DNA from: Dioscorea cayenensis subsp. rotundata
Lineage: Eukaryota > Streptophyta > Magnoliopsida > Dioscoreales > Dioscoreaceae
NCBI RefSeq assembly: GCF_009730915.1
Contig: NC_052489.1
Span: forward strand, 620,001 to 684,000
Direction: 5' to 3'
Length of the DNA: 64,000 nt
Shown one piece after another: positions 24,795-37,348 of this stretch. Below the pieces are notes generated by a model. The model saw only the letters and a program-made list of their open reading frames with translations, had not been told where the DNA came from and made no database searches. The stretch's first letter is position 1. Every line of letters starts with the position of its first letter. The translations under genes and the position numbers were made by a program.

Positions 24795-27700
24795 TTATCT
24801 ATCGAGATGTAAACTGCATTGAGTTAGCCTGGGTCTCTTTTGCTTGCTGTCATCAGAAGGCTGGAAGAAGCAAAAGAAGATGATGAATAACATGGTCATC
24901 ATAGAAATGGAATATCAAATCAGAGTATGCAAATTCCACCCACCTGTTGTTGAATGAATTTGGGTGCCTGAACCCTCTTGGATCCATCAGCCAGCCTTTT
25001 GGAAGGGAGTTGGTTTTCCTTTGTGTTTAATTTATTGAAAACCTACACAACCATAAATTTAAACAGTATGAAGGAAAAATAACCATTATATATATATATA
25101 TATATTCATTAATGTGTCAAGATATTGAAGCAAAAGAGCAGCTTGCAAATCAAATGGTTCAACAAGAAAAGACCAAATCTAGATGATGAAACAGGAAGTC
25201 AACCATTATCAGAAGCTTTTTTATCATCAAACAATCTTTGCCTTCTTTTAAATTGCTATTCTAAGTGGAACTGCTGTCATACAATATTATGTGCTACACT
25301 TGCAGATATATAACCAAATGGTGGCTTCTGTTGATCACTTCTATTGGACACTCAATGAAGAGGAATTCCTTTACATAAAATAGCCATTCCATTGTAGGCA
25401 TGCATACCACAATAAGCTATTTTGATTTGATAACTTGACTAAGTAGGTATACATGTTTCTCAGAAGTAGCTTTCTGAAATGGCTAGTGCCAAGGTGCCAG
25501 GTCTTGCCTCGACTTTAGTGTCTTATTTATCAGGAATGTGAAAATGGGGAGCTAGATTTATCACTAAAAAAATAGCCATTTACCTGATTTCTTTTTTATA
25601 ATGCACAACTAGTTATCAACATCAGCAACATATATTGAACAACATTTGTGCTAAGTAGCTCATATGTTATCATCTTTAATCAGTATGAGAACCATCAATA
25701 ATGACATTCTATAATTTATATTAAGGTTCTTGCTCCGTGAACCTTGGTGTCTTGCCTTAATGACCATTGATAAGTCATTTTGATCCAGCAGGTAGCTTAT
25801 TTCTAATCATAATTACATACTAGACTTGCATCTAAATACCTACACTTTAAAATCATAATCATAATGATTTTAGCTTAGTAATCTCATCATTGTCAAGATA
25901 GCTTAATTTTTTTTATGGTATCCCTAAACCAGCCAATATTTGGCTTTCTTTCAACTTGACTGCAAAACTAAGTTCCCAACAACAACAACAACAACAACAA
26001 CATTACCTGATCTTCAATGGCTTCAATCAATGAATCTTGACAGCCTGAAGCGTGAATATTCTCCAAATTAGGGCACTGAAGCAACAACCTCTCTGGAGAG
26101 CAAAACCAGGTGGATCAGTACACAAGGCTGTGAAAATTAACCAAAATTAAATATCCAAACAGAAACAGCAAGACACACCTGGATGTAAGTTTGTGCAGGA
26201 ATTTAGATTCAGATCATTTAGTTCTGGGCAGTTGAGATAAAGGGCCTGAAAAGAATAGCACTAAATCAGAAATCTAATAGGCAGGTAGTCCCAAATGAAT
26301 TAACTTGTTTAAGTAGAGATATACATCTAAACCCGAACAACCCCATAAACTAAGTTTCTTCAACCGGCCATGTTTAATGATTAGTTTCTGATAAATAGGA
26401 TGGGTCCTCGAATTGGACTTCTGGCCCCACTGATTTTCTTCAATTTCAGTGATGTCTTCAAGATCATCATTTCGAGAACTAAAATCACATAAGCTCATTC
26501 CACAGTCAATAAGCTGAAGGTATGGCAATTGGGCTGTGGCAAATTGGATTCCACCTAAGGAGATCACAATGCACACATTAAATTCACAGTGAAGCACTAT
26601 AGGAAAGAGCACTTTGAAAGGCAAAAAACAAGTGCTTACTTGAGGTAATATTAGGGCATAGAGCGAGGAGGAGCCTAGACAGAGTCTGCGGAAATGCATT
26701 GCATATCATTCCAATGCCATTGTCACTGATGCTGGATCTGCAGTCAGAATTAATCAAACATCAAACACCCAAAACTTAAATCAGAGTGATGCCTCATGCA
26801 TTACTTGCATCCCCCTAAGGCAGAAGACGTACCCACTCAGATCAAGCATCTCGATGTTAGCATAACAAGAAACAATTGCCGCAACAGATGAATCCGTGAT
26901 TTTTGAACCAAGAACCAGTGAGAGCATACGCAAACCCCTGAAAGAAAATCAACAGCTGTATTGATAAGTTGATATCTCCAAAATTATTCCAAGGTTATAG
27001 TGGTTTGATTTCACAAGACTGCTCCTTCAGTGCTGTTCAACAGCATCCAAATTACCAACTTAAGAATGATAACTGACAACATTAACATGCTAACCATCAC
27101 AATTCTTATCTCAAAAGAACGCAAAGCAATTGGCGTACCTCAGATCAACACTTGTTAGTGCAAGCACAGCTTCATTAGATAGTTTAATTGATGCAACATG
27201 CAAGTTTCTTAACCTTGGGCAGGTTCTTCCAAGAGAATCCATCATGGAAATAAAATCTGTAGAATCATTTTCCTGCCGGGTAAAATCAAGTGACAGCTCT
27301 TTCAAAATAGGACAGTTTATGACCTACATAGACAAGCATATAGGAAAAAAACCAATCAATGTACCAGAATTAAAATATAAGCAGCATCCCAAAAATAAAA
27401 TTAAAAAAGACAGAAATATTGAAAGATTCAGAGTATTCACCATCTTTGACATGCAATATAAATCTGAAAGCCAAAGGATAGACAAGCTTGAAGAGGAAAG
27501 ATTGAGAGAGCCAAGATTGGTGCAACCTTCAACTTTTAGACTTGTAAGGCAGCGTTTATCAGCAACAAATCGACCTAACTCATCCCTGAGACATGTGATA
27601 TATATATCAGTTTAATTGTTACAACTTACAAAAGCAAGTTTAGGAAGGTGAAAAACTGTGAAAGTAGGAAACTAAAACCAGCCACAAAGAAAGTTTCCCA

Positions 27701-29789
27701 ATGTTACTAAATGCAAGAAACAATTGAAAAGAATAAAAGATCCCATCATAGATGGTGAAATGGCTTAAAGCTAATCAAAAGAACTAGTTTCTACACCTTC
27801 ATAACAAGATGGCTCCCGTGCCTCAAACAACATTATAGAAGGATGCTAAGCTTGACACCAAAGATCAATAATGGTGATTATCAAGTAATGTAATTTGAAT
27901 AAATTTCTCAATTGTAAAACATAATCATGTTCAGATATGCAGAAATAAATCTTGGAGCATGTCTTTTTAAAGAAAATGTATCTCTGAATCTTAACAGCAG
28001 AAAAAGTCACAGATCCATCCGGCAGATAAAATGCCAGCTACATTCTAGTTCAAGGATAAGCCATGAGAATAAAAAGTCAATTTACCCAGTCATCCAATTA
28101 GCCGCAGTGCCAGCAGTGCTGATCTCAAAAGCTTCTAAATTGGGGCATGAAAATGCAACGCAGGCTAAAAGTGTTGCATCAACATCACTGCACCAGAGAA
28201 AGAGGATCCAATTATCAGACATCCCTGCTAAACTTTGAATGTATTATATACTGAGGAAAAACAAAACAAAACAAAACTTGCCCTTTATTAGTTGATTGAA
28301 TCAGCATTATCATCCTGCCTTATCTAAATTCAACAAACAAATATTTAACATAAATGCTCAACAAGTTAACTATATCAAAATGCAGTACTATCACTGATTT
28401 GTTATTCGGCCTCAAAAGATAAACTGAAAGCAGCAGCTGCTGCTGCAGCAACATCAAGGCAAGATAAATGTAAAAGGCAATCTTAGCAGAATTTCAAATC
28501 AAGAATCTCTACTCTAAGAAACATTAAGTCTTAATTTTGAATATAATCCATCTATTCCTTCAAGTATGCACACATTCTTTGGACCAAATATAAATTGCAG
28601 CATGAACACGGAAGAACCAATGGACCAAAAGTATATCTAATCCAAAGCTTATGTCATATTGGATAAAGCTATTAGATCGAAAAAATACTTATGCCTGATC
28701 CATGCACATGATGAATAATCAGGAGGCTCGCATATTTCGGGGCATTCACAAAAAGGATAATAGACAAATAGTTGTGCAAGGAAATCACTTTTCAAATGCC
28801 CTTAAACCCCAAATTTATGAAATAAATTTGGGGGAATTTTACAAGGACATTGATGGAACAACATTGCTTTGAGATATAAGATCACTGACCAAACATTCCC
28901 ACGCCCCGGATCTTCAGAAAAGAAAGAGAATCCAGGTGCCAAATGAGACATTTGCAATAAAAAGAAAAAAAAAACAAAACAATTAATAAAATCAGCAAAT
29001 TTTTCCATCAAAAGAAATTAGCAAGCAATTCTTGCTATCAAAAACGACCGTCTTGGTTTTCTGAGCCAAGATCTGAAAATTATATGCACGAGTACATAAA
29101 ACCAAGTGCATCTTTCAGCTGAAAACTGCATTTACTAAATGCAAGCTCGGATCAAGAACTTAAACTGACTAGAAAACTCTTCGTTTTAAAGTATTTCATC
29201 GAATTCTTAGTAAAAACTCGGTTTTGTTTATCAGGACAGTCAGATCTGTTACTGAGCTTCTCCATCTTCGAGTAAATAAAAATAAAAAATAAAAACCCAA
29301 CCTTTCCAATGTAAGGACGAGTTTTGTGAGACCAGAGCACTTAGGAAGCAACGATCCAACAAATCCGATCTGTGATCGGGGAGAAACCCTAAGCCTAAGC
29401 TCCTCCGCTGAGCGCCAAACCCTGCGGACGCACTCCTTCCATCCCCGGCACACAGCCGACGCCCCTATGAGTTCCTTGAGCGGTAGCCTCCGCAACACCT
29501 CAACCAAACATCTCCCAGGCAACGGCACCAGCATTCCCCACTCATCCTCCTCCTCCACCTCCTCCCCTTTCACGCCCACCGTCTCCGCGACCTCCTCCGG
29601 CAGATCATCATAGGATAAAGCACGCCGTAAGCGAGAATCCGATCTCGGGGGCGGTGCATCGGAGGAGCATACATGGCCCTTTTTGGGAAGCCCACAGCGG
29701 CCACAGTTATAGCTGCCGCGTTTCTTGGGAACAGCACACTTGGGCTGCGGCAGCGGAGGGGCTGAGCCTTTGGCTGGCTGGCGGAGCAT
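24795..29789 (-). CDS. FBL17: F-box/LRR protein FBL17, cell-cycle ubiquitin ligase subunit
   Basis: Substrate receptor of an SCF ubiquitin ligase; in Arabidopsis, FBL17 removes KRP CDK inhibitors to permit S phase and pollen mitosis. Eleven exons splice in frame: 29302-29789, 28086-28187, 27441-27585, 27139-27323, 26833-26937, 26640-26737, 26325-26554, 26179-26245, 26007-26092, 24944-25042 and 24795-24860, giving 556 residues. A cysteine motif NCGRCGLPKKGHVC lies at 28-41, the F-box (LVPLPGRCLVEVLRRLPLKEL) at about 88-128, and leucine-rich repeats fill the rest. It ends in a basic tail with QKRPR. The conserved block SDVDATLLACVAFSCPNLE opens exon 2. Exon 1 is GC-rich and later exons are AT-rich. 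The start is the first ATG of a short, GC-rich leader. It is divergent from RPC25, with about 1.5 kb between start codons. Confidence 0.9.
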
Positions 29790-29929
29790 TGGGGCAGAGA
29801 GGATCGGAGTCGGGGCTAGGGTTTCTAGAGATCGATGGATCGATCGATCGAGAGGGGAAGAGAAAGATGGAGATTTGGGGATGAAATAAAAGGTGGGAAA
29901 CGAGGGCGGGCGCGGGAGATTCGATTTTA

Positions 29930-29941
29930 TTTCGCGCCAAA
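29930..29941. promoter_or_regulatory. E2F binding site upstream of FBL17
   Basis: TTTCGCGCCAAA, which contains a consensus E2F site on both strands (TTTCGCGC and TTTGGCGC), 141-152 bp upstream of the FBL17 start codon in GC-rich sequence. Arabidopsis FBL17 is a reported E2F/RBR target, so a conserved G1/S control is likely. Confidence 0.75.
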
Positions 29942-30029
29942 TTTACGTGAGGCACGTGCGTTAGATCTGAAGACCCGCGAGAGCAGGAGATGGGATTGGG
30001 CCTGGACGCAGAGTGAGACACGATGATCT

Positions 30030-31100
30030 TTGAGATTCGTGCCTTGATGTTAGTTGTAGATGATGATCATCAGTGATGGACGGTGATGAGAGTGAATCTT
30101 AAAGTGGTTTTTTTTTTAAAAAAAAAAAAGTAGAATAAAGTTTAGATATGTATTATAGCTATAATTTTATATATTTGATAGCCATTAAAAAAAATACGCA
30201 TAATAATCGAGCTATTAAAACACTTGGCTTTTCTGCAAGAAATCAAAGATTTGACTCAATTTGAATAAATGATTGAGACGTAAATAAAATGTGTGCGGTG
30301 ACTTATCCACATTATCAAAAAAATAAAAAATCTTTTAAGAAATCATTAAAAATAGTTTTAAGTTGAGATTTTTTTGTCTCTCTCATTATTTAATCATTTT
30401 ACAAATACTTGTTCTATTTTGTTTTGTTAGATTTCGTTATAGTTTTGTTCCAATTCACCAATCTAGCTCTTTTTCTTGTTTTGCTTTTCTATATTAGTTT
30501 TTTATTTTTATTAACTTCTTTGTCAGGTATTGTTAAGGAAAAAAAAATGATAAATCCTCAAAAAATCTCTTAATTTCTCATCAAACACTGATGTATGTGT
30601 TCTTCATGAATGAACCATTGGTCGCTAAGGTGCCACATGCAATATGGTAATTTATAATTTTTTTATTCGTTATTATTTTAGCAAGGTCTATTTGCATTGA
30701 ACACTGTATCTATATTTCTCTCGTATATATTTTATTTCTTATGTTATTTTCGTATGTACTCATTTATTTTCAATAGACCTTTTTATTTTAAAAAATAATA
30801 ATATGCAAATATAATATCATCCTTATTAAACAGGATGATGGATATATTTATTTGCTTATTTAATTTTTAATAAAAATAGATAAATCACAGTTTATTAAGT
30901 AGAATGGCAAACGCAAGATGAATGTAATTTGGTATGACAGTAAAACTCAATGGTGTTTTGTATTAATTTATTTATTTTTAATAAAAGTGGATCCGAAACC
31001 CGCAAACGACTCCATTCGGATTCGGATCCTAATTTCAACAACGATTCGCCCGCTTCGCTTTGCTCCCGCGCTGATGCTTCTTCATCCTCCCTTGCCGCCC
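30030..31100. other. Intergenic region between FBL17 and RPC25
   Basis: Shared upstream DNA of two divergent genes. It is AT-rich with poly-A/T runs; no gene is seen. A telo-box AAACCCTAG at 31112-31120 sits at the right edge, in the likely RPC25 leader. Confidence 0.55.
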
Positions 31101-31231
31101 CCGCCGCCAAGAAACCCTAGAAATCAATTCCATCTTCAACGAAGCATCCATTTTCCGGTAATCTCATCTTCCATTAATGGATGCTTTCAATCCTTGCGAA
31201 ATTTGTCTATTTTTTCTTGAATTTTGTTGGT

Positions 31232-31267
<36 letters not shown>

Positions 31268-31282
31268 GAATTCGAAAGCACT

Positions 31283-34213
31283 ATGTTTTGCCTGAGCTTG
31301 TTGGAGCACAGCCTGCCAGTGCCTCCGCACTTGCTCAACCGTCCTCTTGCCGACGCGATCAAGGGAGAGCTTGAGAGATTGTTCTTGGACAAGGTTTGAT
31401 TTTTTTTTCATTTGGAGTTGCATTCTATGTGTTTGATGTTATGTTTCAGTGATTTTTCGTCAATTTGGTTTCTGTCTTATCAGGTCATCTCGAATTTGGG
31501 GCTCTGCATCTCAGTCTATGACATTCGATCCATTGATGGTGGCTTCATTGTCCCAGGCGATGGCTCTGCAACGTATAAGGTAGTTGGTGTAATGTTGAAT
31601 GTTTTGTAAGTGTTCTTGTTGATTTGGATCTGAATTCTTATCGATTGATCATCACTATGTTGTACTATTATTTGTGATTAGAACTTTTGTGTGCAGTTGG
31701 CATTTGATGGCCTTTCTTGCTGCAATGCTGTAGGGTATCTGCTCTAAAGAGCTGGCTAGTTTAGGATATTATGTTTGTGGAGTTGTTTGATTGTAGTTCT
31801 TCAATAAAAATTTGCGCACAATTTTTGATTGCCTTCTTGGTGTGATCTTGAACTCTAGTCCTTTGGCAGTGGGAGTTGTGATGAAGTGTATAGATAAGAT
31901 AGGATGTTTGGGTAATCAAAATCAAGATGGCTTTACCTTCTGTCTTGACAATGCATGACTTTAGTTTGATGAAGGATTTTGCATATGCAGAAATTTGGAA
32001 AGGAATCATTGCGAAAGTTTTTTCTTCTTCTTCTTTTGGTCAATTATTTAGCTCATTATTGTCTATTACATTTATCTCCTCTTGTCCATGACATGATATT
32101 TTATGATGTGATGATGTTCAGCTATCAAGTTGAACTTTACTTTATATTCCCTTAGAAGAATACTTGAAGGAAAGCTCATTTTGTCCTTTCAAGTTTATGT
32201 ACTCCTATAATTTCTTAAACATAATTTGCAAAGTAAGACTAGTGTCACCAGTATTTTGTTTTGTTTTTGATTTTATCTTTTCACTCAAAATCACTTACGC
32301 TATTTGGCAGGTCGTGTTTAGATTGGTTATGTTTCAGCCATTTGTTGGAGAGATACTCAGTGGAAAGATTGAAAGATCTGATGCTACTGGCTTACATGGT
32401 ATTTATTTTATTTTATTTTTCTTCTCTTTCAATCAGGTCTTCTGCAAACTTTCTTGCATTCTGGATAAGCTAATTGTAGCACTAGGTCACTAGGCTCTCC
32501 TTGCTTTAAATATACTGCTGATTTGGATATAAAAGGAACCACCTGAATGAAGCACAAAATTTTCTGAAGATAAGCAAACAAAATTAATGGTTATCACCAT
32601 TTTAACCCAAATCTGTGAGCGGAAGCAAAGTCCAATGACTGGTGCTACCTGTTCTAATAAAAAATATTGATAACAATGAATTGTTTCATAAGATTAAATT
32701 TGGAAGGAAATTCATCTAAGTAATGCTTCTTCAAGGAAAATTAGCGGTAGTAAAAAATTTATGACAATATAAATGTGAAGAGGTCCTTATATTACTTGTC
32801 AGTTCTCCTATGATCCTATCATTGCAAGTCTTCTCCTGGGCATGAAAAATTTTTAAAGGACAATGAGAAATATTTGAAATTGAAGCCAGTCCAAAGTAAC
32901 AATTTTTTTTTCCTTTTTTGGAGTAGAAAATTTCAAATCATGATTATTTTAGGCAAATGACTTTAGAGACTGAAAAGCTCGGAAGATTGAGTACACTATG
33001 GTCTCATACATTTGTTTGATTCCATATTTGAGGATGCAAATCACCACGACTATGTATTGATCACCTTCAAGTTCAGCATGAAGTTGAGATGTTGATTAGT
33101 TGTCATTGCTGTGGCCTGATCCTTAGATGCTGAAGAAAGAGCATCTCCAAAGTCTTTTTGTGCAAAACCATTATAAAAATCTCAATAACTAAGATAAATC
33201 ATGCATCTGAGTTTCATTTTGAAACATTATATGGAGTACTTGTTTAGTAGGTAGTTCAGTAGAGCATTTTCTTAATTGCATAATGTCCTGTTCAAATTTA
33301 ACTTGTAAAGCTTCTATCTACTTGCTAACTTATGTGTTTCTCCAAATTTATTAACTCTTCCAGTTTCTCTGTGTGTGTGTTTGAGAGATGGTTGTTTGTG
33401 GCCCTTGAAATATCTAAACACAGGGGCCAGCTATCAAATTTTCTTATTTCTATCCCCTAACATCACTGTCTTCTTCGCTGCTCATCAAGTCTGTGTTCAC
33501 TGTCACAAGCTCATATTTCATTTACCTGTATTGCAGTGTCTTTGGGTTTCTTTAGTGACATCTTCATCCCTGCGCATCTGATTGTACAACCTTCTGAACT
33601 GTAAGTAAATTTTTCTTGTGATAAAATATCAGGTGGTTAACAAAATTTCATATTCTCCTGTACACCACTTGTTCTTATCCAAGGTCTTCAGCTTTCATTT
33701 GTAATCGTTTTAGAATATTCCTCAGGGATGATAAAACCTTTGTCAAAGTGGTTTGTGTTTCTTAATGGTTTATATATAGTCGTGATAAAGGGGCAAATTA
33801 ATGGGAATGACAGGGAAGCAGATGGCATATGGGTTTGGAAATATGATGGATCAGAATTACCGTTGGATTTGAATGAGGAGGTATTGTTTGTTACATTTTG
33901 TTCTGTATTCTGACACATTAGAAAAAACAATATAGGCCTTCAAAAATGTCGGAAATACTTACCAAAAACCTTGCTTAAAATTCATCCTTGTGCAGATACA
34001 TTTTCAGGTGACAAATATCAAATATCCTTCCATTCCTGCCGAACAAGATGAGAATGCAAAGCCATTTTCCCCTATGGAGATAGTTGTAAGTTTTCCTTGC
34101 ATTATTACATCAAAAATTCTTTCTTTTTGCCAATCTCTAACTTATCTGGCATCAATCGGCAGGGCACCATCAATGGGGATGGATTAGGCCTTCTTTCTTG
34201 GTGGGCAGACTAG
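31283..34213 (+). CDS. NRPC7: RNA polymerase III subunit RPC25/RPC8 (RPB7 family)
   Basis: Stalk subunit of RNA polymerase III, paralogous to RPB7 and paired with RPC17 in transcription initiation of tRNA and 5S genes. Seven exons splice in frame: 31283-31393, 31484-31579, 32311-32398, 33537-33600, 33814-33880, 33996-34085 and 34163-34213, encoding 188 residues. The N-terminal RPB7-like part (MFCLSLLEHSLPVPPHLLNRP) leads to VISNLGLCISVYDIRSIDGG, then the S1/OB part (FRLVMFQPFVGEI, LGFFSDIFIPAHL) and the C-terminal GLLSWWAD that marks the RPC8 family. The acceptor of exon 5 (after ATGACAG) is the least certain junction. A poly-T run sits just before the ATG, and a 5' UTR intron starting near 31159 is likely. 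Its stop lies 206 bp from that of the convergent PsbW gene. Confidence 0.9.
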
Positions 34214-34419
34214 CTACAAGCCTGTATTGCCCCCAAGCTCTCACTGTACTCATTCTTCATCTTCTGTTTTTTTTTTTTCTAATTCACTGTAAATTCATGC
34301 CAAATATTTATTACAGACCATGATACAAACTTATATTTCAATACATCATAAAGATTTCACAAGCTTTCATGTTCCATTTGCTTTTCAGCACAAGCTTAGA
34401 AACACCAGTCTGAAACAAC

Positions 34420-34877
34420 TCAAAGTGACAGACCAGACTCCTCATCCTCCTCAAGAGTGGATGTGTACACAGTGTAAAGTGCCCATATAAGACCAAACAC
34501 ACCAAACAGTATCCATCCCAACAGATTGTTGCTGAGTCCCAGGCTAAGTCCAGTCCCCTCTGTGCTCATCCTCTCATCCACCAGCGCCAGCACCGGGTTC
34601 GATGCACCCATCACCGCCGCCGCCGCCAACAACGATGCACCGGTCCCGGCCCGTGCCACCTCCTTCTTCTCTGAGGAGCATCTCACTTTCCCACCTCTCA
34701 TTCTCATTCCAGCCAAACCTGTATAAGAATGTAACCAATGAAGAATAATAGCACATGTATAGAAACTTATATGAATGAAGTTTCACCTAGGATTGCCGAT
34801 GGAGAAGACGCGGCGGCCGCCTTAGGCACGGTAATGGTGCTTGAGATGATTGAAGTTGGAGTGGTGATGGTGGCCAT
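34420..34877 (-). CDS. PSBW: Photosystem II reaction centre W protein, chloroplast
   Basis: Nuclear-encoded thylakoid protein that helps stabilise photosystem II supercomplexes. Two exons, 34787-34877 and 34420-34718, joined by a 68-bp GT-AG intron, encode about 129 residues. The N-terminus ([13 protein letters not shown]) is serine/threonine-rich, as in a chloroplast transit peptide, followed by a second alanine-rich thylakoid signal ending near NPVLA. The mature protein starts at [12 protein letters not shown] and has one membrane span ([21 protein letters not shown]) and the acidic tail [10 protein letters not shown], which is characteristic of the family. The start at 34877 is preferred because it gives a full transit peptide. 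The leader contains an AAG-rich run in gene sense. Confidence 0.95.
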
Positions 34878-34959
34878 GTTCTTCTTCTTCTTCTTCTTGG
34901 GAGATAGAGGAGAAGGTAAGGTGGTGTTTTTGTGCTTGTTTTGAAGGCTAGAAATGCAG

Positions 34960-36180
34960 GACTAGTTCATTTCATTTTATGGTGGATAGTAGATAGGGAA
35001 ACTATCTGAAAGAATCAGTGGCCTTGCGCTTCCAGGGTGTCACCATTTGATACGTTGATCAATCCTCTTTCTCATGTGTCTTATCCTCATGCACCCAATT
35101 AGAGCTTTCCACGTGTACACAGCATCCTTGCAGATGTTAGACGTTAAAAGGCTTGTTATTATGGAAGTAATGCAGCACTAAATTTGAGAATTATTTAAAT
35201 TTTTTATCGAAATAGTTTATCCAGTACTGAGCTAAATTTTTAAAATTTTTATTTATGTGGTATTTTCCTCTCAATTTGAAATTAATTCTGATATATTATC
35301 TTAAAATAACAAATTTTAACGTTTTACATGGTTTTTAGAATTTAGTTCAAAATCGCCTTATTATAATAAACAACTTTTCAATTTCTTTAATTCTAATGAC
35401 CTTTTATTTATAATATATATATACTTATTAGTATGCATTAACAACATACAAAAATTTTAAAACAGTTTGACTATATAATTAGTTATAAAAAGAATTTACC
35501 ACAAAGTTACATGATATATGTTTATAAGTAATTTTTAACGTGAATTGCATAAGAAAGATATTCGATCATAGTGTTTTATAATCACATAAATAATTTTTTT
35601 TTTGTCACAAATATAATGTATTTAATATAAATATTAGACATATAAAATAAATTTAATGCAACAAAAACATGATCATATATTAAATTAATTAAATACGCAT
35701 ATATATATATATATATATATATAATTGTTCATTTTACAACTAATAAACCTAATTATCACCTTAAGTAGAGTAAATCTCACCCAGGCTACTTTATATCAAA
35801 ACCAATTTTAAAAACACCTTCAACCAAATACAAAATCATATAATCTAGCATTCTAAATATATCTAACTACTTAACTCTCATGTATTTTCAAATACATAAT
35901 TTATAAATATATTATAACATAAAAATCAAGTGGGATGAATTTCATAAATAGTTTTAAATTTTAATGATGTTGGTAAAATTTTTCTTACTTTCTTAATTTT
36001 ATTTTATGGGTGTAATGTTTAATTTTAAAGCAGAGGGAAATATATATATATATATATATTATGGTAATTAATTATTTATAGGGATAAATAATAAATTATC
36101 CTTTCTTATATTAGAATAAATTTCAAAGTTCGGGCCCCAATAAAGATCCGCCCCGTTTAGGGTCCTCCTAAAGATCCGAA
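34960..36180. other. AT-rich intergenic region between PsbW and TBP
   Basis: Shared upstream region of two divergent genes. Left part: likely PsbW promoter (CACGTG-containing CCACGTGTAC near 35109). The middle is AT-rich with (TA)n at 35700-35722 and 36041-36058. No gene seen. Confidence 0.55.
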
Positions 36181-36208
36181 TCCGATAAAGACCACGAGCT
36201 CGAGATTC

Positions 36209-36216
36209 TATAAATA
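36209..36216 (+). promoter_or_regulatory. TATA box of the TBP gene
   Basis: TATAAATA in a GC-rich context, about 30 bp before the presumed start of the TBP leader, which then carries a telo-box AAACCCTAG (36258-36266). Confidence 0.65.
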
Positions 36217-36269
36217 GGGCTTTTCGCTCTCGATCTCTTAGTCATCGTCCCCTTTAAAAACCCTAGTCT

Positions 36270-36272
36270 TTG

Positions 36273-36316
<44 letters not shown>
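36270..36316. repeat. (CT)n microsatellite in the TBP 5' leader
   Basis: More than 20 CT units in the non-coding first exon of the TBP gene, upstream of a likely 5' UTR intron from about 36380 to 37340 (donor CAAG/GTATAT, acceptor AATCAG/GAAGG). Confidence 0.9.
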
Positions 36317-36319
<3 letters not shown>

Positions 36320-37348
36320 CCCGCTAGATAACAACTGGAAGGAGAAGCCAGTCCTCTCCACCGAGCTCTCTTTGCAAGGTATATATGCTTGCATTGAGGA
36401 TTTGAGGTGTCTTTCTGAGACATTGAGAGTGATTTCATGTATGACAAGCGAACGGGGATTTGAAACTTTGGATTTTGATTTACTGTGTTTGAGTTCTTGT
36501 TCTTATGCAATGTGTTGATCTAGATTTGTTCTTTGATGCATAGAGATTTCTTGAATAGTGAACTGAAGCTGCGAAAGGATCACATTATGTTACTTTTTTC
36601 TTGCAAGATTCTTGTAATTTGTTATTATTAATCGGTTCTTTGTAATGGATGGAGATGTTGGGATTTTATTCCAAATTATTTAATTAATTTGAGTTTTATT
36701 ATCTTATTCGGAGTTCTAATTTTAGTAAAACTTTGTTTGTGTGGCCTATATATATATATATATATATATAATCATGGTTTATGCTTTGTTATAAAGTGAG
36801 TGTTTTGTTGGTGAGTGTTTATTATTTTATTAATCAGATATTATGGTTTTGACGTCTTAAATAGACTGTGAACAGAGATTTGAAAACAAAAAATTTTTCA
36901 AAAACCTTTTAATTCTAAGTTGATTCAATATTATTTTCCCCCCTAAGGTTCTCAACTGCGCATACAATTGAGAATAATTAGAGATGAGATGATTTTTCTA
37001 ACGAGTTTGTTCAATGTAATTCATCAGCTTTTAGTTTTTTTTTTTTTTATGTGCATTGTTTTATTAAAAGATGAATAAACCAATCAAAATATATTAGAAA
37101 GTCGAGCATGTGCAAATGAAAATCATAATAATAAAATTGGGATATATCATATATAGCCACATGTGTATTGCTCCTTTTCTGCAGTAAAGTTTAAGTTTTT
37201 GAATTTGCTGGTTATTTTTTTTTTGGATGGAGGAATGATTTATAACTCTTTTTCATTATTTAAATTTATGAAGTTTGGTTAATGTATATATATATATAAC
37301 TTTACTTGATTGGTAATTGATTTTGGTGGGAAGAAATCAGGAAGGAAG

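Noticed and set aside
27130-27615. 161-residue plus-strand reading frame
   Set aside because: It lies over FBL17 exons 3 and 4 and their intron in antisense; the minus strand gives conserved LRR sequence with correct splice sites.
30870-30985. Repeated TAATAAAARTRGATAAATCA-like motif here, at 22.1 kb and 39.9 kb as a MITE family
   Set aside because: The shared words are short and very AT-rich, and no inverted ends or target duplications were found.
24795-34213. A bidirectional promoter unit for FBL17 and RPC25
   Set aside because: Start codons are about 1.5 kb apart with AT-rich filler; each gene has its own GC-rich leader, so separate promoters are more likely.
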